Shown one piece after another: positions 54,914-64,000 of a stretch of DNA of 64,000 bases. A program made the position numbers and the translations under genes. The notes under the pieces are model-generated. The model had not been told where the DNA came from. It ran no database searches and worked only from the letters and a program-made list of their open reading frames with translations. Source of the stretch: Chelydra serpentina. Its lineage: Eukaryota > Chordata > Testudines > Chelydridae. The number at the start of each line of letters is the position of its first letter. Within the stretch, counting starts at the first letter, position 1. The stretch is taken from NCBI GenBank assembly GCA_037349315.1, contig JBAIAC010000214.1:2046001-2110000 (forward strand), in the 5' to 3' direction.

Positions 54914-56645
54914 CTGTGTGAGAAAGAAAAGCGAAAACAGCTGAGGCACCCTATATCAACTCCTCATACGGAAACTAGGGGTGTGGAAATGGAATGGTTT
55001 GGGGAGTGGGACAGATCCTGACTATTCAGAGAAGGAGTAGGGCAAATCTCAGAGTGTAAAGGAGAAGGCGCATAGGGCAGGACTGTACAGCAGGTGAAGG
55101 AGAGAAGGTTGTAAAGGAGAAGGGGTACAGGCTGAGCCCACAAGAGGGAGAAGACAGTGGGGATCAGACAAGATATGAAGAGACACTGACTATGATCCCA
55201 CTACAAAAGTGAGAGCAGGACTGAGCCTGAGTTTGAAGGGAAAGCCATACAACTGTAGGTACACTGTGCAGCTCCAATCAACCACTTGAAATGGTGAAAG
55301 TTAAATACCCATACTCACTAGTCTGGTACTGGCTGCTGTCACCCCAACCATCATGGGAGAGTCCTTCCTGGTCAGGTGATTGTGGATAGCAGCCTCCTGT
55401 GCCTGACTGGATAGTGAAAACGATCTCAGGTTGGATACGGACTGACCTTGAGAGTCAGGACCTTTTGGCACTTGCTGATCCTGAAGGAGAAAGATATCAG
55501 TGACAGGGCTGAGCAGCACTATCTGGCAGCCCCTGGGGCTGGGAGAGGAGGATCAGTATTCTGAAAAAGAATCTCTTCTCTTGCTATCATCGCGAAACAA
55601 GTGGAATTTCTTGCCAGGCAGGATTTATTAAGAGAGTATATCTGTGGTTTTCACATCTGGGGTGATCACCTCCATTTACATTTCTTTCTCAGGGCGGCTA
55701 ACCCTTTCTGTGCCAGTGCAAGGGAATATGCAGGGGTTAACCCTTCAGAAACTATGTTGCTTCTGTTCAAACTCTCTCCTAGCTTTGACAATGAGCACAT
55801 GCACAAGTGTTGGATATATACATGCTCCAAACACACATTGTGTTAACTAGCACTTGGTATCTAATTCACCAGCAGAAACATCACCTCTGCCTAACTTGTG
55901 GCAGATCATTTTAGTCACCAGCTGGATTCTACATGCACAAAAGGACAGAAAATCTCAAAGCTCCCTTCTAAAGGTGTGAAGCAATGACTATTCTCCTCCT
56001 CCTCAAGAGGAATACACTCATGGACACTAGAAGAACTGCTGTTACTTCACATCTAATCCTTGTGAAGTCACTATTAGTCACTGCTTCAAAACCTGATGTA
56101 AAAACATTGGATCTTAGGGATGGAAAATCCTTTGTGGGGCATCCAGTTCTTACTCATGCTAGCAAAAACTCTATAGCCAGCCTTCTCTTCAATGTCCCTG
56201 GTAAAGGAAACATCAATCTTCTGTGTGGGCACAGTGGGATTATTACCCACACTGTGCAGACTGTGGGAACTGTTTCTCAGATGAAAGACTCTCCGTATGT
56301 CCAATGGAATTTCAGTACTTACCTCAGTCACAAGAAGTCCACTGATTGCTTTCAGCCCTTTTAACTGAGCAAATCACAGACCAACCTGACTTCCCCTTTG
56401 AAATGGCACCACAGTGGAAGGCAAGTAAAAACTCATTTTTCCCCATAGCAACTTGGATCCCTGCAAACAGTAAGACTGGTCTTGTGTGATGCTACTCACA
56501 TTATAGGGATTCTGTATGCTCATTGCAGGTGGCTGAGCACTCATATTCACCCATGTGATCTGTCTCCCAAGTTTCCTATTGATGGAGGGATGCTGAGGGA
56601 GCGGTGCTGAATGGTTCCTGGCCATTACAACAGAACCCAGGCTAT
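54689..56645 (-). CDS. MAPK15: MAPK15 (ERK7/8 family kinase), C-terminal exons only
   Basis: Three exons on the minus strand, 56645-56500, 55480-55319 and 54913-54689, join in phase. They encode the regulatory tail, not the kinase domain. Matches to the human tail from memory: VMARNHSAPLPQ against VPRQNSAPLLQ, RSFSLSSQAQEAAIHNHLTR against SLTSQAAAQVANQALIR, and MGSYSQSYGTICKSALQNLP against GGYSQAYGTVCHSALGHLP. The protein ends NTHQH, slightly longer than human. MAPK15 is an atypical MAP kinase linked to ciliogenesis, autophagy and genome stability; the tail controls turnover and localisation. The gene is convergent with FAM83H as in human. Kinase exons should lie beyond 64000. Confidence 0.85.
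55319..55480 (-). other. MAPK15: MAPK15 penultimate exon seen here
   Basis: Acceptor GATATCTTTCTCCTTCAG, donor GTGAGT. It encodes 54 codons from DQQVPKGPDSQGQS to VTAASTRL, phase 0 on both sides. Confidence 0.85.
56323..56364 (-). other. Candidate 42-base microexon of MAPK15
   Basis: Between the two better supported exons, a 14-codon open stretch (LKGLKAISGLLVTE) has an acceptor CTGTGATTTGCTCAG and a perfect GAG-GTAAGT donor, and is phase 0 on both sides, so it could be included or skipped without changing frame. There is no clear human counterpart. Confidence 0.3.
56500..56645 (-). other. MAPK15: MAPK15 tail exon with RNHSAPL motif
   Basis: Acceptor TTGTTCTTTCTTCCTGCAG, donor GTGAGT. The first two bases complete a codon begun in the previous exon. 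The exon encodes SLGSVVMARNHSAPLPQH to SIQNPYN and ends in phase 0. Confidence 0.82.
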
Positions 56646-57367
56646 CTGCAGGAAGAAAGAACAAGTGTGTGATGCATGGCTAGAAAGGGTTAAACATCCT
56701 GAAAAATAAATAATCCTCAAAAGACATGTGGGGAGACAATGTTTGTATTTTTGTGTATTTACATATGTATGAGTAGGGTCGACAATGTAATCAACAGTCC
56801 CTGTCTATGCTGCATTCTGATAATTCAGAGGTCAAAAGAACATCCTATCATTTAAATGAATTGTAAACCAACTGAGTAACCAGTAAGGTAATAAAGCAGC
56901 TGTTTTATGCTGGCTTGGTAAGTATTGGAATATCCACCAGCTTTTGGGGGTTTGTCTGCTCCATTTTTTGCAGTGCACCCTAATTGAGTGACCATAGTTA
57001 CCTCCCCACTAGGACCCCAGTCACAACGTGATACAGAGAAAGAAGGGAGAATTAGAGTGAGAAGAATGAAGGATGAAACACAGATGATAAAGTTAGAGCC
57101 AGGTTAGAAAGGATGAAATGGACAACAAAAAAGAACCTCATAGAGAAACAGAAGAGAAGATAGTAAGGGGAGGAGGGAAGGGGAAGAGGTGCATCTCATA
57201 CCTTCTCTCCTGCAGGGAGGGAAAGAGCAAAAGTGGAAGAAACAAAGGGATGGGAAGAGAAAAGAACACACAGAGCCAGAACAAGAATAGTGAAGAAGCA
57301 AACAGGTAGAGACAAAGTGAGTGTTCAATACAGAGAGAAAAACCAAAAATCAAGAAAGGGGTTGCAC
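56646..57367. other. MAPK15 intron, purine-rich, nothing recognised
   Basis: 57040-57360 is strongly A/G-rich. Open frames on both strands there follow composition. No kinase exon was found. Confidence 0.45.
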
Positions 57368-57520
57368 AGGAAAGAGAAGAAATACTTGTGGCACCTTAGA
57401 GACTAACAAATTTATTTCAGCATAAGCTTTCGTGGACTACAGTCCGCTTCATCGGATGCATAGAGTGGAACATACAGTGGGAAGATATTTATACAGTCAC
57501 GAAAGGGTGGAAGTAACCAT

Positions 57521-58661
57521 TGTGACGGTGTTCCCCATAAAACTTTATGGGGAGATGCTTATAAATGTATATATGTAACTAGAATATGTTTTATGCTACA
57601 TGTGCCATGTAACATATCTCGGTGAAAGTTATGACCTACTCAATTTATTCCTCCTGTTTGTATGCATGTATTATTGTTGTAGTTGGAGTTATGAAGATTG
57701 GTTTTATATTTGCTGGTTTTGTACATAGCCTTTGTAAGTGCATGGGATCATCTTTGGAGCAAAGAATGTGCCTGTTAAATGCGAGCACTTAACAGACAAA
57801 AGACGTTGCAGACCCCAATCCACATTGGGGCTGGGGCTGGAATGCAACTGGTTAGGCTGGTTGCCGAAGGGTGCATGGACAGGTAACTTGCCCAGGTGAT
57901 CCCCAAACTCCATGGTAACAGGATGTTACACAGGGAGGGGGAAAAGACTATAAAAGCCCGGGGGAGACCCTTCCATTTTGTCTTTAGCTGGCTAAAGGGA
58001 GAGGCTCTCCACGCCCCCAAGGACATTCCTGAGGGGAACTGAACAAAGGACAAAGACACTAGGGGGTGTGAGCGACTGCTGGACCCAGGCTAATTCTACA
58101 GCCTGTAAAAAGGAAAATATCCGAATCTGGTGAGGCTTTTATCTGTGTTAACTTTGAATAGACATAGACGTGCGTGTTTTATTTTATTTTACTAAGTAAT
58201 TCGCTTTGTTCTGTCTGTCACTACTTGAACTCACTTAAATCCTATTTTCTGTACTTATTAAAATCACTTTTTACTTATTAAGTTTCCTTGAGTACGAGTT
58301 GGTACCTGGGGAAAGCGAACAGTTGTGCATATCTTTCTATCTTTAAAATAGAAGGCGAACTATTTATGAGTTTACCCTGTATAAGCCTTATGCAGGGTAA
58401 AATGGATGTATTAAGGGTTTGAACCTCCTTGGAGTTGAGCAGCTGGGTGTCAAAGGCAAAAGCGCTTCCAGGGGCCTTACAGTGGTGAGTGGACTTGGTT
58501 CGGACCTGGGTCTGTGTTTGCAGCAGATCAGTGGAATCTGGCTCAAAACAGACAGAATTCGGGAGTCCCAAGCTGGAAAAGGCCTGGAAGCAGGGGCAGA
58601 AGTAGCCTTGGCATACCAGATGGCAGCACCAAGCAGGTCTCTGTGGCCCCAACCCGTCACA
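57521..58661 (+). mobile_element. Solo LTR, 1141 bp, ACCAT target duplication
   Basis: It begins TGTGACGGTGTTCCCC and ends CCCGTCACA; the terminal TGTGACGG and CCGTCACA are inverted. ACCAT flanks exactly (57516-57520 and 58662-58666), the 5-bp size of many LTR-element integrases. A TATAAAAG at 57949 and an ATTAAA at 58257 fit a promoter and poly(A) signal in + orientation. No internal region is present, so it is a solo LTR left by recombination. ERV or gypsy origin cannot be told by eye. Confidence 0.88.
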
Positions 58662-58801
58662 ACCATATCAACTGTAAAAGGCTAATTAATTGAAAGGAAC
58701 TGTTATCAGTAGGAAAGAAACGTTTGAAGTGATAATCAACATGGCCCATTACAGACAGTTGACACAAAGGTGTTAAGGGTATTTAACGGGGGGAAATAAA
58801 T

Positions 58802-59848
58802 TCAATTAACATAATGACCGAGCCATTCACAGTCAATATTCAAACCTAAGGTAATGGTATCTAGTTTGCATATTAATTCAAGTTCCGCAGCTTCCCGTTG
58901 GAGTCTGTTTTTTAAGTTTTTCTGTTGCAAAATTGCCACCTTTAAATTTGTCACTGAGTGACTAGAGAGGTTGAAGTGTTCACCTACTGGCTTTTGAATG
59001 TGATGATTCCTGATGTCAGATTTGTGTCCATTTATTCTTTTGCGTAGAGACTGTCCATTTTGGCCAATGTACATGGCAGAGGGGCATTGCTAGCACATGA
59101 TGGCATATATCACATTGGTAGATGTGCAGGTGAATGAGCCCCTGATGGTGTGGCTGATGTGATTAGGTCCTATGATGGTGTCACTTGAATAGATATGTGG
59201 ACAGAGTTGGCATCGGGCTTTGTTGCAAGGATAGGTTCCTGGGATAGTGTTTTTTTTGTATGGTGTGTGGTTGCTGGTGAGTATTTGCTTCAGGTTGGGG
59301 GGCTGTCTATAAGCGAGGACTAGTCTGTCTCCCAAGATCTGTGAGAGTGAGGGATCATCTTTCAGGATAGGTTGTAGATCTTTGATGATGCGCTGGAGAG
59401 GTTTTAGTTGGGGGCTGAAGGTGACGGCTAGTGGCGTTCTGTTATTTTCTTTGTTGGGCCTATCCTGTAGTAGGTGACTTCTGGGTACTCTTCTGGCTCT
59501 GTCGATCTGTTTTTTCACTTCAGCAGGTGAGTATTGTAGTTTTAAGAATGTTTGATAGAGATCTTGTAGGTGTTTGTCTCTATCTGAGGGATTGGAGCAA
59601 ATGTGGTTGTATCTTAGAGCTTGGCTGTAGACAATGGATCGTGTGGTGTGTTCTGGATGGAAGCTGGAGGCATGTAGGTAAGTATAGCGGTCAGTAGGTT
59701 TCTGGTATAGGGTGGTGTTTATGTGACCATCGCTTATTAGCACAGTAGTGTCTAGGAAATGGACCGCTTGTGTGGACTGGTCTAGGCTAAGGTTGATTGT
59801 GGGATGGAAATTGTTGAAATCATGGTGGAATTCCTCAAGGGTTTCTCA
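58802..59848 (-). pseudogene. Penelope-like reverse transcriptase end plus GIY-YIG endonuclease, one stop codon
   Basis: Read from 59848 the frame gives FHHDFNNFHPTINLSLDQS, then AVHFLDTTVLIS, YQKPTDRYTYLHASSFHPEH, SDRDKHLQDLYQTFLKL, and NKARCQLCPHIY with a zinc-finger-like C-x2-C pattern. It reaches NVIYAIMC, then a TAG at 59090-59092, and continues in the same frame with C-P-S-A and MYIGQNGQSLRKRINGHKSD, the Y-I-G, R and H-K signature of GIY-YIG nucleases. It ends at a TGA/TAA near 58802 (GHYVN). Apart from that single TAG, about 349 codons are open. The upstream palm with the catalytic aspartates is missing by 5' truncation. Confidence 0.85.
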
Positions 59849-60126
59849 AGGAAAGAGAAGGTTACTCACCTTCAGTAACTGAAGTTCTTCGAGATCGTTG
59901 TTCCTGTGGGTGCTCCACTTTAGGTGAGTCTGCACCACTGCGCTTGTAATCGGAGATTTTTAGTAGCAGTGCCTAGTTGGGTTGCACATGCGCTGTCCCC
60001 ATCTTGTACCACTTCTGGTGGTTACATAGCACTTTGCAACTAACCTTCCCTCAGTTCCTTCTCTACTGCAAAGTCTCTAACGTGAAAATTCCGAAGTAGA
60101 GGGAAGGAGGGAGGATAATGGAGCAC

Positions 60127-60818
60127 TGTAAGCGGGTCGGATTCACCCCTGCGGCGCCTCCTGCTGGTCTCTTCTGGGAATTAGCTCACCAGCCTCTGGA
60201 GTGCCCTCTGCAGGCTGGTGATCCGCCTAACCACTCTGGCCCTGTGTCCCTCCCAGGACCCAGTGCCCCTTTCTCTGAGGTGCTGCCCCCCTGGCAGTAC
60301 CCCCACAGCCTTAATCTCAGGGTTTCCCCCCTCCCAGGGGAACCCCCTACCCACTATCCCCACTTCGCCTCAGTATTAGGCTACTGCCAGTCCCATCAAG
60401 CCCCCACTCACTGGGGCGGACTGCAGTATCAGCCACTCATCACAGGCAAAGGGGGTTTGGACCTGCTGCCTCTGCCTATCCGTGGGTTGCCCCTGCAGCC
60501 CCAGTACCTATCCTGGCCTTACCAGGCCTGCAGACTGGGGTTTTCCTAGGCCGGAGCTCCCCGGCTCCCTTGGCCTTTCCCCAGCCCTGCTCCACTTCAG
60601 GTATCCTGCTCAGGTCCCTGCAGCCAGGCCCTTCTCCCTCTCCAGACAGAATGAGACTCTGTTCCAGGCCCACTGCCCTTTTATAAGGGCCAGCTGGGCC
60701 CTGATTAAACTGGCCACAGCTGTGGCTGCTTTGCCAAACAGCCCAGCTTTCAGCCTCAGCCCTCTCCCAGGGCTGTTTCCAGCCCCTCAGGGCAGGAGCG
60801 GGGTACCACCCCGCTACA
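60127..60818 (+). mobile_element. Solo LTR, 692 bp, AGCAC target duplication
   Basis: It begins TGTAAGCGGG and ends CCCGCTACA, with AGCAC exactly on both sides (60122-60126 and 60819-60823). TATAAG at 60682 and ATTAAA at 60704 are possible promoter and poly(A) signals in + orientation, though close together. A 143-codon open frame inside (60118-60549) is GC-driven. It lies in the loop of the DIRS inverted repeat. Confidence 0.87.
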
Positions 60819-61479
60819 AGCACCCACAATGACAACCATCTCAAAGAACCTCCGTTACTGCACAGGGCAAGTAAACCTTTTCTTTTTCTTCAAGGCATGT
60901 CCCTGTGGGTGCTCCACTTGAGGTGACTGTAGAGCAGTGCCCCTTGGTGGAAGGGAGGGGCTTCAGAGTTACAGTCATGGCGGATGATAAAACTGCAAGT
61001 CCGAATAGAGTGTCTGATGAGTGCTGCTCTATGGTATGATGCTGTGTGAACATATGGGCGGACACCCAGGTTACTGATTTGCAGATGTCCATAATGGGCA
61101 TATTTGTTGAGGAAGGCTATCGATGTAGAGAGTGCTCTGGTGGAGTGTGTGCGGATTGTAGCTTTTGATTATGATAACAAAAGTCAATGCAGCTGGAGAT
61201 CCATTTTGATAGCCTCTGTTTAGATATGGCATCTCCCTTAGATCAATCCACAATGGAAAGAAATAACTGACGCTTTTCTGAAAGTCTTTGTCCTCTCAAT
61301 GTAAATTGCTAGTGCTCTCCAGACATCCAGGGAGTGGAGCATTGCTTCTCGTTTATTCTCATGAAGTTTTGGGAAGAACGATAGGAAATGGATGGGCTGA
61401 TTCAAGTGGAATGAGGAAACTACTATAGGTAAGAATTTGGGATATGGTCTTACCTATAGTAGTTTCTTTGTACCTACCT

Positions 61480-62272
61480 ATAGTAGGTAACTTTGTTTTT
61501 GAAAAAATTTGTGTATGGGTGTGTGTGCCATGAGAGCCCCCAGTTTTCCGACTCGTCAGGCGGATGTGACAGTGATGAGAAAGGCCACCTTCATTGAGAG
61601 ATAGAGAAGTGAACACATCATTAATGGTTCAAAAAGGGGCCCAGTAAGGACTTGCAGCACCAGATTGAGATCCCATGGAGTAGGGGCTCGTATTTCAGGG
61701 TAGAGATTACAAAAACCCTTGAGAAAGTGTTTAGTGGTCGGGTGAGCGAAGATTGAGAACTCATCCACTTTGTGGTGGAATGCCGTGATTGACGTGAGAT
61801 GTACTCTGATCGAGCTAATGGAGAGATCTGATTTCTTAAGTTCCAATATATAGTCCAGTACTATTGGTAAAGAAGAGGCAGTCGCCATAATTTGTCTATT
61901 CTGGCACCATGTATGGAACTTCTTCCGTTTGCGCAAGTAGGTATGTTGGGTAGTAGATCTTTTGCTGTTTAAAAGAATGTTCCTTACCTCCTCAGAACAG
62001 ATCATTTCATTGTATCGTAACCATGGAGTAGCCATGCCATCAGGTGGAGTCTTGCCAGGTTCGGGTGGTGGACCTAGCCTGCATCCTGAGACAGGAGATG
62101 TGGTAGAAGGGGAAGAGTGTGTGGTGGGCACACAGCCATCCTTCTGTGGTAAGGAAACAATGTTTGTCTGGGCCACATGGGAGCTATCAAGATGACTCTG
62201 GAGTTGTTGGTACTGATCTTGTATATGACTCTGGATAGAAGAGGGGTTGGGGGAAAGGCAGTAGAGGTGCAT
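61480..62272 (-). pseudogene. DIRS tyrosine recombinase, N-terminal and start of catalytic domain
   Basis: The open frame of 238 codons includes the core-binding domain: STTQHTYLRKRKKFHTWCQN, LDYILELKKSDLSISSIRVH, SITAFHHKVDEFSIFAHP and HFLKGFCNLYPEIRAPTP. It ends at VAFLITVTSA, where a TGA stands at the position of the first catalytic arginine region; in the same frame RVGKLGALM follows. The remaining catalytic residues (H-x-x-R, Y) were not found. In DIRS elements this enzyme inserts a circular DNA copy without a target duplication. Confidence 0.75.
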
Positions 62273-62519
62273 CCCATTTGAGGAAGAAAGCAGATCTTAA
62301 GCAGAAGTGTGGACACTTGGCATTTTGCGTTGTCGCAAATCCGTCTATAATGTCTGAATATGCTCTGTAAAACTTTGGTATTCATTTCCCACTCTTGGTT
62401 CTAGGATAATTTTCTGCTCAGTGCATCTGCAGGGTTGTTTTGGCATCCTGGTAGGTAGGAGGCTGAGATGTTGATGTCATGGCTGATGCACCAATTCCAT
62501 AGTAGCCTGGCTTCTGTGC

Positions 62520-62866
62520 AGAGGGAGTATGACTGTGCCCCTCCTTGTCAGTTTATATAAAACATACAAGTGATGTTGTCTGTCAGAACCTTTATGGCCT
62601 TGTCCCTGATTGTGGGTAGTAAGTGTGAGCATGTGCTGCGGAATGCCTGCAGCTCTAGCAGGTTTATGTGTAGTGTTGATTCTGATGGGAACCAATGGCC
62701 TTGGATTGTGTGGTTGTGCAGGTGTGCCCCACAGCCAAGCAGAGAAGCATCTGTTGTGAGTATCATTAATGTAAGGGTCTGTGCGAAGGGGACTCCCGGG
62801 AAAACGTTGTTTGGTTGAGTTCACTAATGTAGATAGTATTTTACTTTGGCTGGCATTGTAAGACAT
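62520..62866 (-). pseudogene. DIRS RNase H
   Basis: A frame at 62766-62548 gives ILTTDASLLGCGAHLHNH, then HWFPSESTLHINLLELQAF and VLTDNITCMFYIN. The TDAS, ELQA and TDN segments carry the three conserved acidic residues of the RNase H fold in DIRS. It is separated by frameshift from the adjacent frame 62866-62477. Confidence 0.75.
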
Positions 62867-63216
62867 TTGTTTTTATGCTATGTCTGTGTGGAATATACAC
62901 TGTCTTAAGCCAGCCTTGCAGGCATCACATGTGCAGTCTGACATATTTGACAACAAATGTCATTGCTGACGTGTGGCCTAAAAGTTGGAAGCAGGTCCTG
63001 GCTAATGTCTGTGGGCTGGCTTGCTTTGTGGTGATTAGATTGAATAGAGTGGTAAACCTGTGTCAGGGCAGTGAGGCTGTAGCCTCTAGAGATTTGAGGT
63101 AGGCCCCTATGAACTCGTCTCTACACAGGTGTGAGTGTTGATTTTTGTTAGTTTATTTGCAGACCTAGATAAGTAAAGAGAGCTATTATCTCTTGGGTAG
63201 CTTCCAGTGCCTCTTC

Positions 63217-63845
63217 TCAAGTTGATGCTTTGAGTAAGCAATTGTCCAGATAGGGGAATATTATGATCCCTTGTCTGTGGAGGTGGACCACTGCCACAAC
63301 TTTTGAGAATAACTGTGGGGCAGTGGAAACTCTGAAAGGGAGTACTATGTACTGGAAATGAGCTATTCCCAAAACAAACATGAGAAACTCCTGTGTGAGG
63401 GATGTATCATTATGTGGAAATATGCATCCTGGAGATTGAGAGTTGAGAACCACTCTCCTCTTTCTAGTGCTGGAATTATCATTGCTAATGTGACCATCCT
63501 GAATCATTGGGTCTTCACAATTTTTTTGAGTCTTCTTAAATCAAGAATGAGCCTCCATCCTCCACTTTTTTTCTTGGTTAAAAAATAGTGAGAGTAGAAA
63601 CCCTTCCCTCTGTGTTCTGTTGGTATTGATTCTACTGCGCCTCAGTGTATAAGATGTTTGCAAGAAGGGTCCCTGAAAAGGGACAGGGAGGAAAGGTGGG
63701 TAGGGGGGATAGAGGTAAATTGTATGGAATAGTCAGTCTTGATGATCTCTAATACCCATTTATCTGACATGATGGTCTGCCCTGCTGGGAGGAATGGGGT
63801 CAGACGGTCTCCGGATGGATGGATGGTTGTGGATGCTTCTAGCAC
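63217..63845 (-). pseudogene. DIRS reverse transcriptase, catalytic motif altered
   Basis: 63845-63642 gives LTPFLPAGQTIMSDKWVLEI and YSIQFTSIPPTH, the N-terminal segment. 63507-63217 gives LMFVLGIAHFQYIVLPFRVS, TAPQLFSKVVAVV and GIIIFPYLDNCLLKA. The catalytic Y-L-D-D of DIRS enzymes reads Y-L-D-N here, so the enzyme would be inactive even without the frame breaks between the two parts. Confidence 0.8.
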
Positions 63846-63846
63846 T

Positions 63847-64000
63847 TCATAGAATCATAGAATCTCAGGGTTGGAAGGGACCTCAGGAGGTCATCTAGTC
63901 CAACCCCCTGCTCAAAGCAGGACCAACCCCAACTAAATCATCCCAGTGAGGGCTTTGTCAAGCCTGACCTTAAAAACCTCTAAGGAAGGAGATTCCACCA
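63847..64000 (-). mobile_element. CR1 LINE 3' end, runs off the window
   Basis: ATAGAATCATAGAATCTCAG is the CR1 tail in reverse, followed by the antisense of the last ORF2 codons (LDKAL and V-F-K-V-R). The 3' end abuts DIRS reverse transcriptase sequence, so it is inserted there. The other end is beyond 64000. Confidence 0.92.

Larger units (their letters stand above)
57380..59848 (-). mobile_element. Penelope-like element, 5' truncated, with 12-bp target duplication and a solo LTR inside
   Basis: AGGAAAGAGAAG flanks both sides exactly (57368-57379 and 59849-59860). On the minus strand the element holds the end of a reverse transcriptase frame and a GIY-YIG endonuclease, then a 3' untranslated part that contains a 1141-bp LTR (57521-58661), then the terminal text TGGTAGTCTCTAAGG-like read in reverse near 57383-57410. 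GIY-YIG with a Penelope-type reverse transcriptase is diagnostic of this class. Confidence 0.85.
59861..63846 (-). mobile_element. DIRS-like (tyrosine-recombinase) retrotransposon, defective
   Basis: On the minus strand the order is reverse transcriptase (63845-63217), RNase H (about 62866-62520), tyrosine recombinase (62272 to about 61480), and a terminal region (61080-59861). This is the DIRS order. The terminal part contains an inverted pair: 59861-59915 against 60819-60870 (GTAACTGAAGTTCTTCGAGA, and in reverse GTAACGGAGGTTCTTTGAGA). A second copy of the CTGTGGGTGCTCCACTT text occurs at 60903. A solo LTR (60127-60818) and a CR1 (from 63847) are inserted. All domains have stops or frame breaks. 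Confidence 0.78.

Noticed and set aside
56086..56331. 81-codon antisense frame considered as a MAPK15 exon
   Set aside because: No match to the MAPK15 tail, and no acceptor/donor pair in phase; it begins inside the donor of the candidate microexon.
60118..60549. 143-codon proline-rich open frame on +
   Set aside because: It lies inside the solo LTR at 60127-60818 and follows its GC-rich composition; the start codon is outside the LTR.
1..64000. CRISPR arrays, operons, riboswitches or bacterial elements
   Set aside because: None seen; introns, LINEs and vertebrate genes show the sequence is eukaryotic.

Overview
The window looks like nuclear DNA of a turtle (cryptodire-like reptile). It carries one complete vertebrate gene, FAM83H, and the 3' part of a second, MAPK15. 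Almost everything else is transposable element. The turtle assignment is an inference from the repeat mix: several CR1 LINEs ending in an ATTCTATG microsatellite, L3-like LINE ends, a tRNA-derived SINE with a CR1 tail, Harbinger elements and MITEs with TCTACACTAC-type ends, hAT MITEs, a Penelope-like element, a DIRS-like element and solo LTRs. There is nothing prokaryotic or viral here beyond old LTR-retroelement traces.

Layout. 1-10 kb: old antisense CR1, a truncated Harbinger, a small hAT element, then a 5.5 kb two-gene Harbinger element (transposase on +, Myb/SANT-like partner on -) split by a young CR1. 10-14 kb: a MITE split by a nearly full-length CR1. 14-28 kb: L3-like and RTE-like LINEs, MITEs, a Ty3/gypsy-like gag-protease relic, hAT fragments and unassigned sequence. 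30.4-37.0 kb: FAM83H on +, four coding exons joining in phase into a 1131-residue protein. 37-43 kb: 3' flank, tandem repeats, hAT elements with clear 8-bp target duplications. 43-53 kb: a CR1 mosaic with an older 5'-inverted CR1, a young antisense CR1 with a 759-codon open frame, and an internally deleted Harbinger. 54.7-56.6 kb: last exons of MAPK15 on -. 57-64 kb: inside the presumed MAPK15 gene body, a nest of Penelope-like element, DIRS-like element, two solo LTRs and a CR1.

FAM83H and MAPK15 are convergent (tail to tail), as in the human 8q24.3 arrangement, which supports both calls. The kinase-domain exons of MAPK15 are not seen and should lie beyond 64 kb. I found no undescribed defence or regulatory system. 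The most useful observations are the insertion histories readable from target-site duplications, the twin-primed CR1, and an unexplained 99-codon open frame inside the Harbinger element.
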